64,000 nucleotides of DNA from Cyanidiococcus yangmingshanensis (taxonomy: Eukaryota; Rhodophyta; Bangiophyceae; Cyanidiales; Cyanidiaceae). The notes below the pieces were generated by a model. The model ran no database searches. It saw only the letters and a program-made list of their open reading frames with translations, and had not been told where the DNA came from. The position numbers were made by a program, and so were the translations under genes. Location of the stretch: contig VWRR01000013.1 in the NCBI GenBank assembly GCA_013995675.1, forward strand, positions 434,001-498,000, written 5' to 3'. Positions 11,856 to 22,970 of the stretch are shown here, piece after piece (positions within the stretch are counted from its first letter, which is position 1; each line of letters opens with the position of its first letter).

Positions 11856-12354
11856 TCTGGCCTCGGCCGATGCTTGATCTGAGCAAGTACCCCATTTTTC
11901 CGGCCGCTCGCCGGAGATGCTGTCATACTTGTCGGAGGTCATCGCTCTCAAAAGTAGCCGATAGATCCATAAAGTGCTCTTCACAAGTTGGAATCGAATC
12001 CACACAGTGGAGCTTGGGTAAAGCGAGCGAAGAACACGCATGATCTCCACCACCGTTGATGAATTCGTAAAACCGTCTGTTCGCAACGGTCCCGTGCTTC
12101 AGCGGCACGTCCTTGCGGATCGACGTCAGCGTTCGAACGCGCGTCCCCGATCAGCGAGCCACTGTTCGAAGGCTCGTTGTCAAACGACCCCAGGACAGTC
12201 AACGAACAGAACTGACTGCACGATGAATGCTACATGGGCCACCAAATCGAGATACGCAACGCGCACTTTATGTCCGGATCTCGGGTTGTTGACGTGCTCC
12301 CGAACCGCCCAGCGTCGCGGCTCGCCATTGAATGCGTCTCAGAACAGCTCCTGT
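11856..12354. other. Intergenic between convergent RPS3A and co-chaperonin genes
   Basis: About 500 bp with short frames only. Nothing recognised. Confidence 0.4.
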
Positions 12355-13183
12355 TTATGCTTTCCATTTGGCCAAAATATCAGCGACCCGCACAACGGAG
12401 TACTCCTGGTCACCAAACTTCACATCCGAGCCGCTGTACTTGCGGAACATGACCCATTCGCCAACCTGGACTGGCAGCCGGCTCGTACTCACCGTTGACC
12501 ATGAATCGACCGGGGCCGACGGCCACGACTCGACCCGCTTTGGCGTCCTCATCGAGACTCGCTGTCGGTGCGACAATAATACCGCTTGCGCTCCGTTTCT
12601 CTGTTTTCTTCTCCATTTGCACGAACACACGATCAAAAACCGGTTTAAAAGCCTGCGGTTCATCCACTTTGCCGCCCTCGTAGACGCCCATAATGTCGTC
12701 CATGGATACGAAAACGTGGTCCTCATCATCCAGCTTCACCTCCGTACCACCGTACTTGCCGAAGAGCACTACATCACCAGCCTTGACAGCCATAGGTATC
12801 ACCACTGGTGCATTCGGATGCCAGGCACCACCACCGACCGACACGACAGTGCCCCTGGAGGGCTTCTCCTGAGCGCTCTCCGCCAGCACGATCCCGCTCG
12901 CTGTCTGCGTCTCTTTGCGGTCAATTCGCACCAGCACGTATCGTCCCAGGGCCTGCACCGCACTCTTCGTCGTATACGAGTTGATCGTATGCGTGCCACT
13001 TGCGGTTTGCTGCGCTGAAACGAGCGACCGCACCCCTGAGCGTCTCCGCAGTGACTGGCGTGACAACTGCCATGGACTCGCCACCACTGACGAGACTACC
13101 AGCGGCGGCGTAACCCCCGCGAAACTTGACGTCCGCCCACCTTGCACGCGAATTCGATAACTTGCGATACCCTGAATGAACAT
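12355..13183 (-). CDS. CPN20: Plastid co-chaperonin with two Cpn10 domains (CPN20 type)
   Basis: A co-chaperonin for plastid Cpn60. The precursor starts MFIQGIASYRIRVQGG, a Phe-containing plastid transit peptide extending to about residue 65. The first Cpn10 domain runs from LGRYVLVRIDRKETQTASGI to the FGKYGGTEVKLDDEDHVFV region and DDIMGVYE. The second starts FKPVFDRVFVQMEKKTEKRS and should end FRKYSGSDVKFGDQEYSVV and VADILAKWKA. That last part is in another frame. One extra base near 12480, after VNGEYEP, breaks the reading, and removing the shift restores VQVGEWVMFRKY. Tandem Cpn10 is characteristic of plant and algal plastid CPN20/21. Start is the ATG at 13183. Confidence 0.9.
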
Positions 13184-13763
13184 GAAAACCAGTATTCGGT
13201 TTCTATGAACTACAAAAAATAGGTCTCTTGAGCACTACAACGAAATTGTGAAAGAATAACGTTCTAACACGTTGCACGAACAGGATATGCGTGGACGACG
13301 CCGGACATGCGTGTGGGCGAGACGCCGTCGGCGCCTCGGATCGCCGAAGCGGATCGAAGGACGCCGTCTTCCACCCTCGGCGGGGACGCTCCTGCTCAGG
13401 CGCCTTGCATGCCTGCTGAAGAGGACGATCTCAACGGCCATGAAAGGGACCTGTACGGGATGCATGATGTTGATTCCAGTGATGCCATCGATTTGTATGG
13501 TTCTAACTTGAGGAGCAACGCTGTGATCATGCGTTTATACACTCGTGATTTCGGATGATGAGTTGGACAGCCATCACTTGCTCGCTCGTGACCGATCATG
13601 GAACACCGGGACAGCACCTTGGGCAACATTCGAATCATTGATCGAGACGAGTTTCTCTTCAGTCGTAGAGGGGGTTCAGGACCAGCTGAATAGCATGCTG
13701 AAACTGCACAGCTGTACTTGGTTTTTAGAAGAGATCGTGATAGGTGTCGATTTCGGGAGTCGC
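13184..13763. other. Intergenic, no gene recognised
   Basis: About 580 bp between the 3' end of SfsA and the 5' end of the co-chaperonin gene (both minus strand). Short frames only. Confidence 0.4.
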
Positions 13764-14783
13764 TTACGACGCTCTATCCATACTCTGCAGATACTGAGCG
13801 GCAGCCTCTTGAGAGAGAAAGACCGGGATTGATCGACGTGGCGAAACACAACCAGGTGGTTTTGTCTCCGGACCAAGCACCGGCGTCCACGACAGTTCAC
13901 CTGCCCAGCTTGATTGCGTTGCATCCACTGCGCGAATGCTAGGACGCAACCAGTGGCAGAGAAATCGAACGCCACAACGAGCTGCATGACGCATGGCCAT
14001 AGCAAAGGCTGGATCGATCGTCTCGGCGGGAGAGAGTGCTTGCGGTGGATCGCTGCGCTGAACAACAAAAATCACCAGCGCCTGACGCTGCTGCCTACCA
14101 AGCGCAGTTTCCGAGGGCGTCCGTTCTTGCGCAATCGCAGCGAGATCGTGTAAATGCCGCGTCGCACGGCTCGAGACCGCATCCGGGAAGAGTACCAGAC
14201 CTTGGCGAGAGCCACACATCGTTACGGATTTCACTTCGATGAAGACACGCTGATCGAGACAAAAGTCACAGCGACTTGAGGGGCGTATCGCATGCGACTG
14301 GGTGCCATTGCTGGCAGCTCGCTGTCGGCTGCGTTTGCCGTTCGTCGACGACAAGGGAAAGCGCCTCTCCCGCTCGAGTGTGCAATAGGTCATTGGCTCA
14401 ATCGTGTCGCTGGTCTCGTCATTGGCCAGCGCTTCGCCTATCGCCTCCATCAGATACGCCGAACGTGTTTCGAGTGCTTCCCGAATGACCTGATTAGCGA
14501 CCAGCGTATGGACGCATACCAGAGCACCCGTCCACGGCTCAGTAGCCAGCACCCACCGGTATGGGTGCTTCGTCCTCGCTTCAAGACGAACCGCTACCAA
14601 GTAGACGATTGATCTGTTCGGGACCGCATATCCGCGTTCCAGTTCGCCGTCATCACCTCCCGTCATTCGACCTGGATTGAGCACGCTGGCAGTGACTTGA
14701 GTCCCGTCGTCGAGGCAGACTCTAGCAAGGAAACGCTTGTATCGCTCCAGGAGCGTGCCGCGCACCAGACTCGGAAAACGCAT
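13764..14783 (-). CDS. SfsA-family protein, bacterial type
   Basis: A 339-residue homologue of bacterial SfsA (sugar fermentation stimulation protein), a predicted nucleic-acid-binding/nuclease-like fold whose role is unresolved. The family N-terminus is clear: FPSLVRGTLLERYKRFLARV, then LDDGTQVTASVLNPGRM. The core has the characteristic RCDFCLDQRVFIEVKSVTM, then LFPDAVSSRATRHLHDL, then LVIFVVQRSDPPQ and the IDPAFAMAMRHAARCGV end. It is longer than bacterial SfsA (about 235 residues), with an inserted polar stretch at about residues 130-190 and a 60-residue C-terminal tail. There is no obvious transit peptide because the domain starts at residue 3. It uses one uninterrupted frame from the ATG at 14783. 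Presence in a nuclear genome suggests a gene of bacterial or plastid-ancestor origin (inference). Confidence 0.85.
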   Translation of the reverse strand: MRFPSLVRGTLLERYKRFLARVCLDDGTQVTASVLNPGRMTGGDDGELERGYAVPNRSIVYLVAVRLEARTKHPYRWVLATEPWTGALVCVHTLVANQVIREALETRSAYLMEAIGEALANDETSDTIEPMTYCTLERERRFPLSSTNGKRSRQRAASNGTQSHAIRPSSRCDFCLDQRVFIEVKSVTMCGSRQGLVLFPDAVSSRATRHLHDLAAIAQERTPSETALGRQQRQALVIFVVQRSDPPQALSPAETIDPAFAMAMRHAARCGVRFLCHWLRPSIRAVDATQSSWAGELSWTPVLGPETKPPGCVSPRRSIPVFLSQEAAAQYLQSMDRAS

Positions 14784-15848
14784 AACTGTTGACCGCTATT
14801 GGAGCGTCTCTGCAGCTTAGAGCGTGCAGATCGCAACGTCAACGCTCCAACCTAGGGCCGAGTTTTCCCGTTGCCGCACAGGCAGACGACAAGTGCGGAT
14901 ACCGTTGAACTTGCCGGGGCCTCGCTTGACCACGAGTCCCTGTTCGTGCGCGTACGGACCCTGCCGATCGGGACAAAAACGAGTGAGCACCACCAAGGTC
15001 GTCTTCGAAGGTGCAACACAGTCCCATCCAGCGCACAAGAGCCCGAATGCCATGGCCATGATACTGTCTAGGTGCGAGCACATCCCAAATGCCCTCATGA
15101 ACACACCTGGTAGGCAGACTCGATGTCATGTGGCAAGACGACGGTCATCACGAGTTGCCTCCAGACGGGCGCTTCCAACAGAGCATAGAAACCCTCAAAT
15201 GCATATCATGGTTGGCTTTCTATCCATAAAAGGAAATCCAGGTCCCTGCACCCGCATACAATGCATTGGAACCAGCACTGCATTCATCAGAGGTTCGAAG
15301 CAGCTCCATTTCCTTCAATCTGACACCATTCGGAGGTAACAGGACCTGCATCGAGACCACATGAAGATCATGCAGGATGGTATGCTGAAACAAGTGCGCA
15401 CAGATAATGTCTCCAGCGAGTCTCGTTCGACCTTGTCGTGCGCGTATCCGGTTGTTGCGCGATACCGTTCCACCCCAGAGATATCTTCGGAGCAGTCATA
15501 CGTCTTGATTGCTAAACTTGGAGCACCAACACCATGACGATCATCATCATCACCACCACCATCTTCTTCTCTGCTGTTTTCGTTGTTCAAGTACCATCGA
15601 GTCCCGAATGGATGTGAGACAGCGAATCGCGTCATCGCTGGCAATCGCCTTGATGACGTTCTAGAAGCGTCAACGCGCTCCGATGTTGCCGTTCCAGACA
15701 TCGAGAGAACGCACCAGTTGCTTTCGGTGAAAGACTTGGACCTGCGTTTCATTTCAAGCAACTTCTAGGTGTCAAAATTCATAAGAACGTTGCTTGTTTA
15801 GTGAAAAAGTTTTGGACGAACCCACGTTGTTTGCTGGTGAACATTCCT
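14784..15848. other. Divergent intergenic region with (ATC)n tract
   Basis: About 1.06 kb between SfsA (minus) and the methyltransferase (plus). Minus-strand frames at 14817-15104 and 15315-15761 have no recognisable motif. A degenerate ATC/CAC/CTT tract lies at about 15538-15572. Confidence 0.4.
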
Positions 15849-16505
15849 ATGTCGTGCCGTGATAACGCCGAGACGACTCCAGACCAGCCGGTGTACTGGC
15901 GAGAGCGGTGGGAGCGAAACCACACGCCATGGGACTGTGGTTGTGCGCACCCGTTCCTAGTTCACTTGGCTCCGCGTTTGCCAGCGGGGCGTAGCACTAG
16001 TTCCAGGTTGCGGCTCTGGGTATGATGTGATTGCGCTGGCCAAAGAGCGTACCTCTCGCAGGGTGGTCGGGTTGGACCTCTCGACGTTGGCTTGCAAACG
16101 CGGAGAAGCGCTGCGGTACGAGGCTGGGCTATCTAGTGAACAGGTGCAGTTTGTGGAAGGCGATTTTTTCACCTTTGACGCTGGTGAGCCTTTTGATCTC
16201 GTTTATGACTACACTTTCTTCTGTGCGCTGCCGCCTTCTATGCGCAGTCGATGGGCATCACGCATGGCGTCGCTCCTGAAGCCAGGTGGTGTGCTGTTCA
16301 CGCTCATGTTTCCGGTGCGAGACTCGGGCACTGGCGCAGAGGGCGGTCCGCCCTTCTCCGTCTCTAAGGAGCATACGCATCTGTATTGGAACCGGCCGGC
16401 TTTACGCTGTTGGAGAGTGGAGACATCCCTGTTGAATATCGTCGTCCCAAAACGCCGGCGCCAGGCGCTGAACAGTATGGCTTGTGGGTACGCTCAGCGG
16501 CCTAG
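15849..16505 (+). CDS. TPMT-family SAM methyltransferase (HOL-like), frame changes
   Basis: A class I methyltransferase of the thiopurine/halide-thiol methyltransferase family, which in plants (HOL) methylates halides and thiocyanate. The N-terminus has VYWRERWERNHTPWDCG, the family's substrate-site signature. The SAM loop reads LVPGCGSGYDVIALA, followed by VVGLDLS, QVQFVEGDFF and YDYTFFCALPP. The C-terminus should read FTLLESGDIPVEYRRPKT and GLWVRSAA, ending at TAG 16503-16505. These parts sit in three frames. There is one change at a GGGG tract near 15980 and one near 16390 where a T appears missing. ATG 15849 is the first in frame (MSCRDNAETT). The substrate is unknown. It is short but complete if the shifts are sequence errors. 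Confidence 0.8.
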
Positions 16506-17755
16506 GCTGGGGAACCGGCATTCGCCAGGCGCTAGGATAGATAGAGAGGAGCGGGCCCGATGAGATAGAAGGTGATAAAGAGCGGCCGGTCTAGATGAGA
16601 CGTAGGAGGAATCTCTTGAGATCATAGGAACGCGTCAGCGTCTCATAGGACTTGTTAGATTATTACACAGAGTCGGATAAAACGTCCCGAGCGGTATTCT
16701 TGGAGCATGTTGAGGAAGAACCTGACATTTCGTCCTCTTTCCTGGTGAACACGGACCCCGAACCGTTCGCCGAAAGCAGGAGCCACCTCACGGCGACCGT
16801 CTTTGGGGTCTGTCCACGGGCGTCGAGCTCGTCAACGCACGCCTCAGCTCTGCAACAGAGCCTGCGACGAAATCCAGGTAACCGTCATTGACGAGACGAA
16901 TGCAGCACACAGACCACAAAGACGTTCAGTCTTGTGTTTGTAAACGCCAGTTGGGGACGAACATGTCCAGTGAGCGCTCATCTTGGAAGCGCTTTGGACT
17001 CGATCAATGACCCGCGGTCGACATACCAGCGCATCCCTCTTTTCTGGACGATCAAATCGGAACAAGTCAGCGCGCCTTTTGACCCTGGAAAGCGGTTACA
17101 ATCGATCGCCATTGATGCGACGTGTATGAATGCGAGTAACCTCTCTGCAGGCACCTCATATGCAAGGTTTCATCGTGAATTCTCGGGGGGTCGAGGAGAC
17201 CCAGCGTCTCAACAAGCCCCCTTGGCCCCATTACGATCGGCCGCCTCCATTGTCAAGAGTGTCACTCTGAAGGATCAAGGAACGAACAACCGAAATGCTC
17301 AACATCAAGCGCAGCTCTCGCTTCATACCGCATAAAGCGAACTCCAGCCACTAACTGCAAAAGCTTGTGCTCGCGACACGTCACGAGGAGTTGTGCGATC
17401 AACAGGATCAATTCGCAATATTCGGTATTGCTCGACCGTAGCGACCATTCGCTCGATTCACCAACGAACCAATAGCACTACCCTAATGAAGGCACAACAT
17501 TCATACTCGGGTACGGGGCAGTTCCGACACGACGGGCCAGCCTCGAGCTGCGGCAGACCCGCAAAGACCCAGCATGATTGCGCTTACGCAAACGCGCTCT
17601 TCGACCGCTCACTGCCACCACTGGAAATGGCTTTTCGTCACCAATTCAAAGATCTTTCCGTATTTTCCTTCCAAATCAATCTGAAATCATACATCTTTAC
17701 GGGTCCTGATCCTCAGGACATGCTTGACGATCCATACTCGTCTGGTAAGCGGTCC

Positions 17756-17774
17756 CGTCGTCGTCGTCGTCGTC
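17756..17774. repeat. (GTC)n microsatellite
   Basis: About six perfect CGT/GTC units, reading as an Arg run in the plus frame 2. Confidence 0.85.
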
Positions 17775-18295
17775 CGTTGCGATCAAGATTGATTGCTCGT
17801 CTCGCCCAACGTTGCCGAAGGTGTTCGTGCAAGTCACTTTCGAGGCCACCTGGAGCACAGAAAGCGGCTTTGAAGCGGAACTCTTTTGGTCAGGATACGC
17901 TTTCAGCAGTTGAGTTTATAAAGAGCAGACTTGCAGAGCGGAAGACGGACCTAGGAGCGATAAGAGGTGCTGAGTGTTCGCTCAGGACGACTAGGAGCGG
18001 AACCGCACCACAAGCAACACGATACCGCTTCTGATCTGCTTGCACAATTCCAGAACTGGAATAGGTGCCCTTCGCTATCAAGTTCTGCTCGAGAGGCGTT
18101 GAAAACTTGGCGTCAGCGGGCGTGCCTGTTCTTCTACCCAACTTGACCGGCCGGCTGTTTCGAGAGGCGCCCTCTAGCTCCTTTGCTGCAAACGCTGCTT
18201 CTGAAACTGTTTTTCGTGTCGTTCAAGGCTGGCTGGCCTGCGTTTGTGCTTGCAGTGGGTAAGAACTTTCGAATAAAGCGGCTGATGACAGGAGA

Positions 18296-18316
18296 GTCGT
18301 CGTCGTCGTCGTCGTC
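18296..18316. repeat. (GTC)n microsatellite
   Basis: About seven perfect units just upstream of the glutamyl-tRNA synthetase coding region, reading as a Ser run in the synthetase frame. Confidence 0.85.
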
Positions 18317-18392
18317 AACCGACGTACCCGCTTTTGTGCTGGTCGCCAGCAGCCGAAACACCAATGTCACTGGTTCTGGTCGCTATCCATGG

Positions 18393-20583
18393 ATGTCAAG
18401 CCGGTCGATGGCCTCCATGAAACAAGTACCGCTCCGCGCAATGGGAACGTGCGCCCTTGCAGGTCTCTCGAAGAAGGCCCGTGTGTCCACTGCTATGCGC
18501 TTGAGCACGAACCGCTCGGGCCGAACACAGGCATTGGGGAGCAACTCTGAGCGTTGGCTATCGGCAAAAACGACAGGTCGCCAGCCAGCGCTGAGGCACC
18601 ATGAACTGCCTTGGTGGAAATCTCGTCGTGTGTGGTCGGCTTCGCAAACGCACTGGCAGACAACACGATCGTTGGTACCCGTATGCGGTCGTCGCATCTC
18701 CCAAAGTGTTTCGAACTTGCGCTGGCGATGTTCGATACTCGAGAACGATCCCAATATCGAGCGCTTTGAATGGTATCGACACGATGCCCGCTGGTCACGT
18801 CTGCTAGCGAGTCCAGCGGAATGCCTCAAGTTTCCACCTATTCCAGCTCATTTGGTACGCGTTCGCTTTGCTCCGTCACCGACTGGAAATTTACATGTCG
18901 GCGGAGCACGTACTGCGTTGTTCAACTGGCTCTATGCCCGCAACCAAGGCGGTCATTTTATTGTTCGCATTGAGGATACGGATCAAGCACGCTCTACGCG
19001 AGCGTCTGAGGTTGCTGTTCTTCGGGATTTGCGTTGGCTAGGTCTGGACTGGGACGAGGGGCCAACCTATCCCGATCAACCGACCACCCAAGCGTACCTT
19101 GGAGAACGCGGGCCCTATCGACAGTCGGAGCGCGCTCACATTTACGAGGCGGTAGCGGCTCTGCTCATTAAGGCTGGAGCGGTGTATCCTTGCTTCTGTT
19201 CAGAGGAAGCGCTGGAACGGAAACGTCGAGCAGCCGAAGCAGCCAGTCAACCGCCGCAGTACGACGGCACCTGTCGAGATGCGAGCCCAGAGCATATCGT
19301 GGAGCGCCTGAAACGAGGCGACCCGTATGCTTTGCGGTTCCGAGTGCCAGCGGAGAGCCGGGTCACCATTCGGGATGTAGTACGTGGTGATGTCTCCTGG
19401 GATGCTGGTGCAACCATTGGTGACTTTATCATCGTGCGCTCTTCCGGCGTTCCGGTCTATAATTTTTGCGTAGCTGTTGACGATGCACTCATGGGCATCA
19501 CGACCGTTATTCGGGCGGAGGAGCATCTCACCAACACCCTACGGCAAGCGTTGATCCTGGACGCGTTAGGTTACGATCGTCCACAGTACGCACACGTCTC
19601 TCTGATCCTCGGAACAGATCGACAGAAGCTCAGCAAACGCCATGGTGCAACCTCGATTGATCAGTTCGCCCGAGAGGGATTTCTTCCCGAAGCCATGATG
19701 AACTACTTGGCACTCCTCGGTTGGAATGATGGCACCGAACGAGAGATCTACACTCCTCAGGAGCTGATACAGGTTTTTTCTCTGAGCCGAATCACCAAAT
19801 CAGCAGCCGTCTTTGATATGAATAAGCTCCGTTGGATGAATGGTCTCCATTTGCGGTCGATGCAGACAGAGAAGCTTTGTGGCATCCTAACACGCTTTTG
19901 GCTGGACGCGAAAATCATTCGAAAACCGGAAGAAACCGAAGACTTGTATGATGCGGCGAGCGCTGAACAGCGCGACGAGCATGATTCGGATTCCTCCAAG
20001 CTCTATTGGGAGTTTACAAGACATGCGACAGGAGCTGCTTCGCGGTTCAATCGAGCTAGCCAAAGATTGCGTTCCATTGCTTGGGGAGCTTCTCCTCTAC
20101 CCTCTTGAGGAGACCATCGAGCATGGCGACGCCGACGAGCTCCTCACACTGCAAGGCGGCTTCTTGGAGATTGCTCGCGCTGTCTTGGCGAGTTACGAAA
20201 GTGGCGATATGCCCACCGGTGAAGATGAGCGCGCAGCAATCGTCTCGACTAGTCTCCGTGAACTCCACCCTTCCAATGAGGATCCCTTCATCGATGAGTG
20301 GAAGGCATGGGTCAAAGGCATTGGAACCCGTCTGGGACGCAAAAGCAAACGTCTATTTCATCCTGTCCGCCTGGCGCTCACTGGTCGAATGAGTGGCCCT
20401 GATGTTGGTGAGATTGTGCGCGTGCTGGCTTTGGCACATGGCGTCGTCCAGGTGCCCTTCGTTCCGCTCTCTGAAAGAATGCGAATTCTGAAGCAAGTTG
20501 TTCAGAAGATGGAGCGTCAGCTTCATGCCGCTTCGAGTGGTACCAAGCACTTCGAATACCACAAACTAAAGGAGAGGATTTGA
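18393..20583 (+). CDS. Organellar glutamyl-tRNA synthetase (frame change)
   Basis: A class I synthetase charging tRNA-Glu (and probably organellar tRNA-Gln) in plastid and/or mitochondrion. The catalytic domain opens VRVRFAPSPTGNLHVGGART (HIGH motif as HVGG) and contains YDGTCR, TIGDFIIVRSSGVPVYNF, and the KMSKS equivalent KLSKRHGATS. The anticodon-binding half includes LAKDCVPLLGELLLYPL and the plant-like LFHPVRLALTGRMSGPDVG. That C-terminal half is in another frame; the change lies near 20015. It is bacterial/plant-organellar in type, not cytosolic. The mature protein begins at about 18861. Upstream, the frame stays open with Arg/Ser-rich sequence that could be a presequence. In-frame ATGs occur at 18285, 18393, 18408, 18417 and 18438, and I cannot choose firmly among them. 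Confidence 0.9.
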
Positions 20584-20758
20584 GGCGATCTGCTCGGAAC
20601 ACATCAAAATGCTCTCGTAGACTGTCGTTCGCTTCGTCCAGACCGACAACCGAGTTTCCGTTCTCGTTGCGAGAGCAGCCCTGTCGAGCCGGACCCAGTC
20701 ACTGGTTTGGATGTGAATCTCCAACACCTACCAAAGCCCCGTCAGATAAGCCGCTTGA

Positions 20759-21553
20759 TCAACAAGGCGGCAGATAACCACGTATCCGCGGCGGTTTTGT
20801 TCGCTTTCGCACTTGAGCCAATGCCAGTAATCCGGGCGGTGGATCCAGCACTGCCAGCGTCGGCAGTGTCCCCGGATCACTCAGTGTCGGTGCAAGCATC
20901 TCCGCTGAATTCCATTCAGTGATAAAAGCATCAACAAACGGCACGTCCAAACAACGGTAGCCTTCAAAGAGAAGCAGCTCGAGGGAGTCGTGCGCCCCAC
21001 CGAGGTCCTCCCTCAGGACCACGCCAATCACTTTACCGATGCAGTGCCCCAGCAAGGCTTGCCTTGTCCATCTAAAGTCTTTCTGTGCACGCAACATTTC
21101 AAGACGCTCACGGAGGATGACCGCACGACCGAGCCACTCTCGGATGGTGTACTCGTTCTCAGTCAGAGAGCGGGGGCGCTCTTCAGTCTCGTGAATGTAG
21201 AGGGATGCACCACGTAGTCGTTTGGCAGCGTCTCGATCGTCAACTCCGTGGATCCGGATGATCCACTGGTTTGGCTGAGATGCAGGTCGACCATCCTGTA
21301 CCTGCACTGGTCGCGGGTACACCCGATAGGAAAGCTTGAGATACCGCTGCACAGGCTGGGACGGGAGGCGTTCTCGAACAAAGTCCGTGCTGAGGCGTAC
21401 TTTGCACTCACCTCGCACACCATGTGGCCCCGTGATGGTCCCTATTTCGATGAAACCAAAACGTGAAGGGTCATAGTCGGCCAGCTCTGGGACAGGTTCG
21501 AGCTCGTACCGCCCAGAGAGCGTGCTCAGTATCCGTTTCAGCGCGCTCATCAC
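20759..21553 (-). CDS. RimM-like ribosome maturation factor, plastid type
   Basis: A homologue of bacterial RimM, a 16S rRNA processing factor that binds uS19 on the assembling small subunit head. In this cell type it should act in the plastid. The RimM N-terminal barrel begins at about residue 33 with FIEIGTITGPHGVRGECKVR and includes WIIRIHGVDDRDAAKRLRGA. The PRC-barrel C-terminus contains GHCIGKVIGVV, DSLELLLFEGYRCLDVPFVD and a proline-rich tail. A single clean frame runs from the ATG at 21553 (second ATG one codon on). The leader is only about 30 residues and not clearly a transit peptide. More coding sequence may lie upstream in a shifted frame, where the minus strand at 21600-21970 is protein-like. 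Confidence 0.85.
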   Translation of the reverse strand: MMSALKRILSTLSGRYELEPVPELADYDPSRFGFIEIGTITGPHGVRGECKVRLSTDFVRERLPSQPVQRYLKLSYRVYPRPVQVQDGRPASQPNQWIIRIHGVDDRDAAKRLRGASLYIHETEERPRSLTENEYTIREWLGRAVILRERLEMLRAQKDFRWTRQALLGHCIGKVIGVVLREDLGGAHDSLELLLFEGYRCLDVPFVDAFITEWNSAEMLAPTLSDPGTLPTLAVLDPPPGLLALAQVRKRTKPPRIRGYLPPC

Positions 21554-21601
21554 GTTCCACAGGACGGCTTGGGTCCCTATTGATCGTCAGGCAGACCATT
21601 G

Positions 21602-21972
21602 GTCTTCGCTCAGTCCAGGAGTACCGAGTGTGTGTCCATCGATTTGAATTGGGCCACTGGCGGGTGCATGCTCGCGACTGGGGTCGACGCCCCAAGGCGA
21701 CTCCAGTCTCAAGGAAGCGACCAGGCCCGAATACTGCCCAGAAGAGCGTCCTCCTCCGTCGCAAACCGTTCCACTGGTCCATGTCTAGCAGCTGCGCGTC
21801 TCTTCAATGTATCCTTCAGTTGAAACGTATCAAGAAAAGGCTTCTTCGTAGAGAATGCCCCTTTTCGGGGACGAGGAGCATCCACCACGAACTCGAGCAG
21901 TTTTTGACGCTGAACGGCAGCGGCTAGAAACGTCCGTCTCGCCGCAGCGCTGACCTTGGTTCTGCGCAGCAC
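21602..21972 (-). CDS. Hypothetical protein or shifted 5' part, unrecognised
   Basis: A protein-like minus-strand stretch between RimM and the MRG gene. It contains RRTKVSAAARRTFLAAA, FSTKKPFLDTFQLKDTLKRR and VERFATEEDALLGSIRAW. After a frame change near 21705 it continues with LESPWGVDPSREHAP, GPIQIDGHTLGTPGLS and EDQWSA, ending in TGA near 21605. No ATG is found in the first frame; only a GTG at 21972. An ATG at 22051 in another frame would overlap the start of the MRG gene. It is either a separate small gene or chance. I do not recognise a family. Confidence 0.3.
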
Positions 21973-22027
21973 TGCGAAAGAATGGTTACCCGTACGGTGC
22001 TTTTGCTTTTAAAGGGCTCTGCGATCA

Positions 22028-22970
22028 ATGGATGAAGAACTGCCACTGAAGAGGCCATTTAAGCAGCATGAAAGTGTTTTGGTTTATGACGGACCGATCC
22101 TCTACGAGGCGAACGTGTTACAGGTCCTCTGCGACGAAGGCACTAATGAAACGCGGCACTACCTCGTTCATTTTATCGGCTGGAACCGCTGCTATGATGA
22201 CGTGGTTCCTGAAAGCGCACTTCTCCCGAGAACTCCAGCGAATATGGCTCTAGCGGAAAGGCTTTATGAAAAACTAGGTCAGAAACGAGCGGCGGACGAT
22301 GATGTTGGCGTTGTCGCTCGAAACGAGGACGTTGACTCAAGCTCACAGTCAAGATGAAGCGACGCTATTGACCAGCACTGCATCCACAGCTTCTGTCTCT
22401 AAAGATGAAAAGGAGATCAGCCACTGCCGCGGTTTGGAGACGGTTTTGCTTCAAGTAGACGAGTCTGATCCGTTGCGTTGGTTCGAGCTGCCAGAACTCT
22501 TGAAGCGAACTGTTCTGGACGACTTTGAGTTCGTTTCCGAGGGCGAACAATTGTACGAGCTACCTTCGCGTGTGTCTGTGTCAACGATTCTCCACGCCTG
22601 GGCACGGCATCGAGGGCGGCTCCAAAAGGCAGACGCGGAAGTTGCGCAGAAGCGTGCTTTTGCTGACAGCCTTCAGGGCTACTTTGATGCTGCTCTCGGT
22701 CGAATGCTTCTCTATGAAAATGAACAGGCGCAGTATCGACGGCTGATAGCATCCCAGGGGAACAAGGCCGCAAGCGAACTCTACGGTGGCGAGCATTTGT
22801 TGCGGCTGCTTGTGAAACTGCCCTGGTTTCTGGAGCACGCCTCGGTGACGGAGCGTGAACTCCAAGAGCTCTCTTTGCTTTTCCAGGATTTATGTCGATT
22901 TATGTTGCGGAACGGCCGCAAATATTTCCGCGTCGAAGATGACCACGCTTTGGAAACGACCGGGGGATGA
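22028..22970 (+). CDS. MRG15/Eaf3-like chromatin reader (frame change)
   Basis: A MORF4-related-gene family protein, a subunit of NuA4-type acetyltransferase and of Sin3/Rpd3S-type deacetylase complexes that reads H3K36 methylation. The chromo barrel occupies residues 10-75: HESVLVYDGPILYEANVL, then RHYLVHFIGWNRCYDDVVPE, the usual aromatic-cage region. The MRG domain begins FELPELLKRTVLDDFEFV and continues with LPSRVSVSTILHAW, FDAALGRMLLYENEQAQYRR, GGEHLLRLLVKLP and LLFQDLCRFMLRNGRKYF. The two domains are in different frames, with the change in the polar linker near 22300-22357. ATG 22028 fits the family start. Total length is about 310 residues, matching MRG15/Eaf3. Confidence 0.9.

Larger units (their letters stand above)
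16506..18392. other. Long gene-poor stretch upstream of GluRS
   Basis: About 1.9 kb. A plus-strand frame at 17393-18034 (213 codons) contains MAFRHQFKDLSVFSFQ and an Arg run from a GTC repeat. I do not recognise it. Nothing else is supported. Confidence 0.35.

Noticed and set aside
17393-18034. 213-codon plus-strand frame containing an Arg run
   Set aside because: The Arg run comes from a GTC microsatellite and the rest has no motif.
18256-18292. Possible tiny intron (GTAAGA...ACAG) upstream of GluRS
   Set aside because: At about 35 bases it is too short to be credible, and no conserved branch site is visible.
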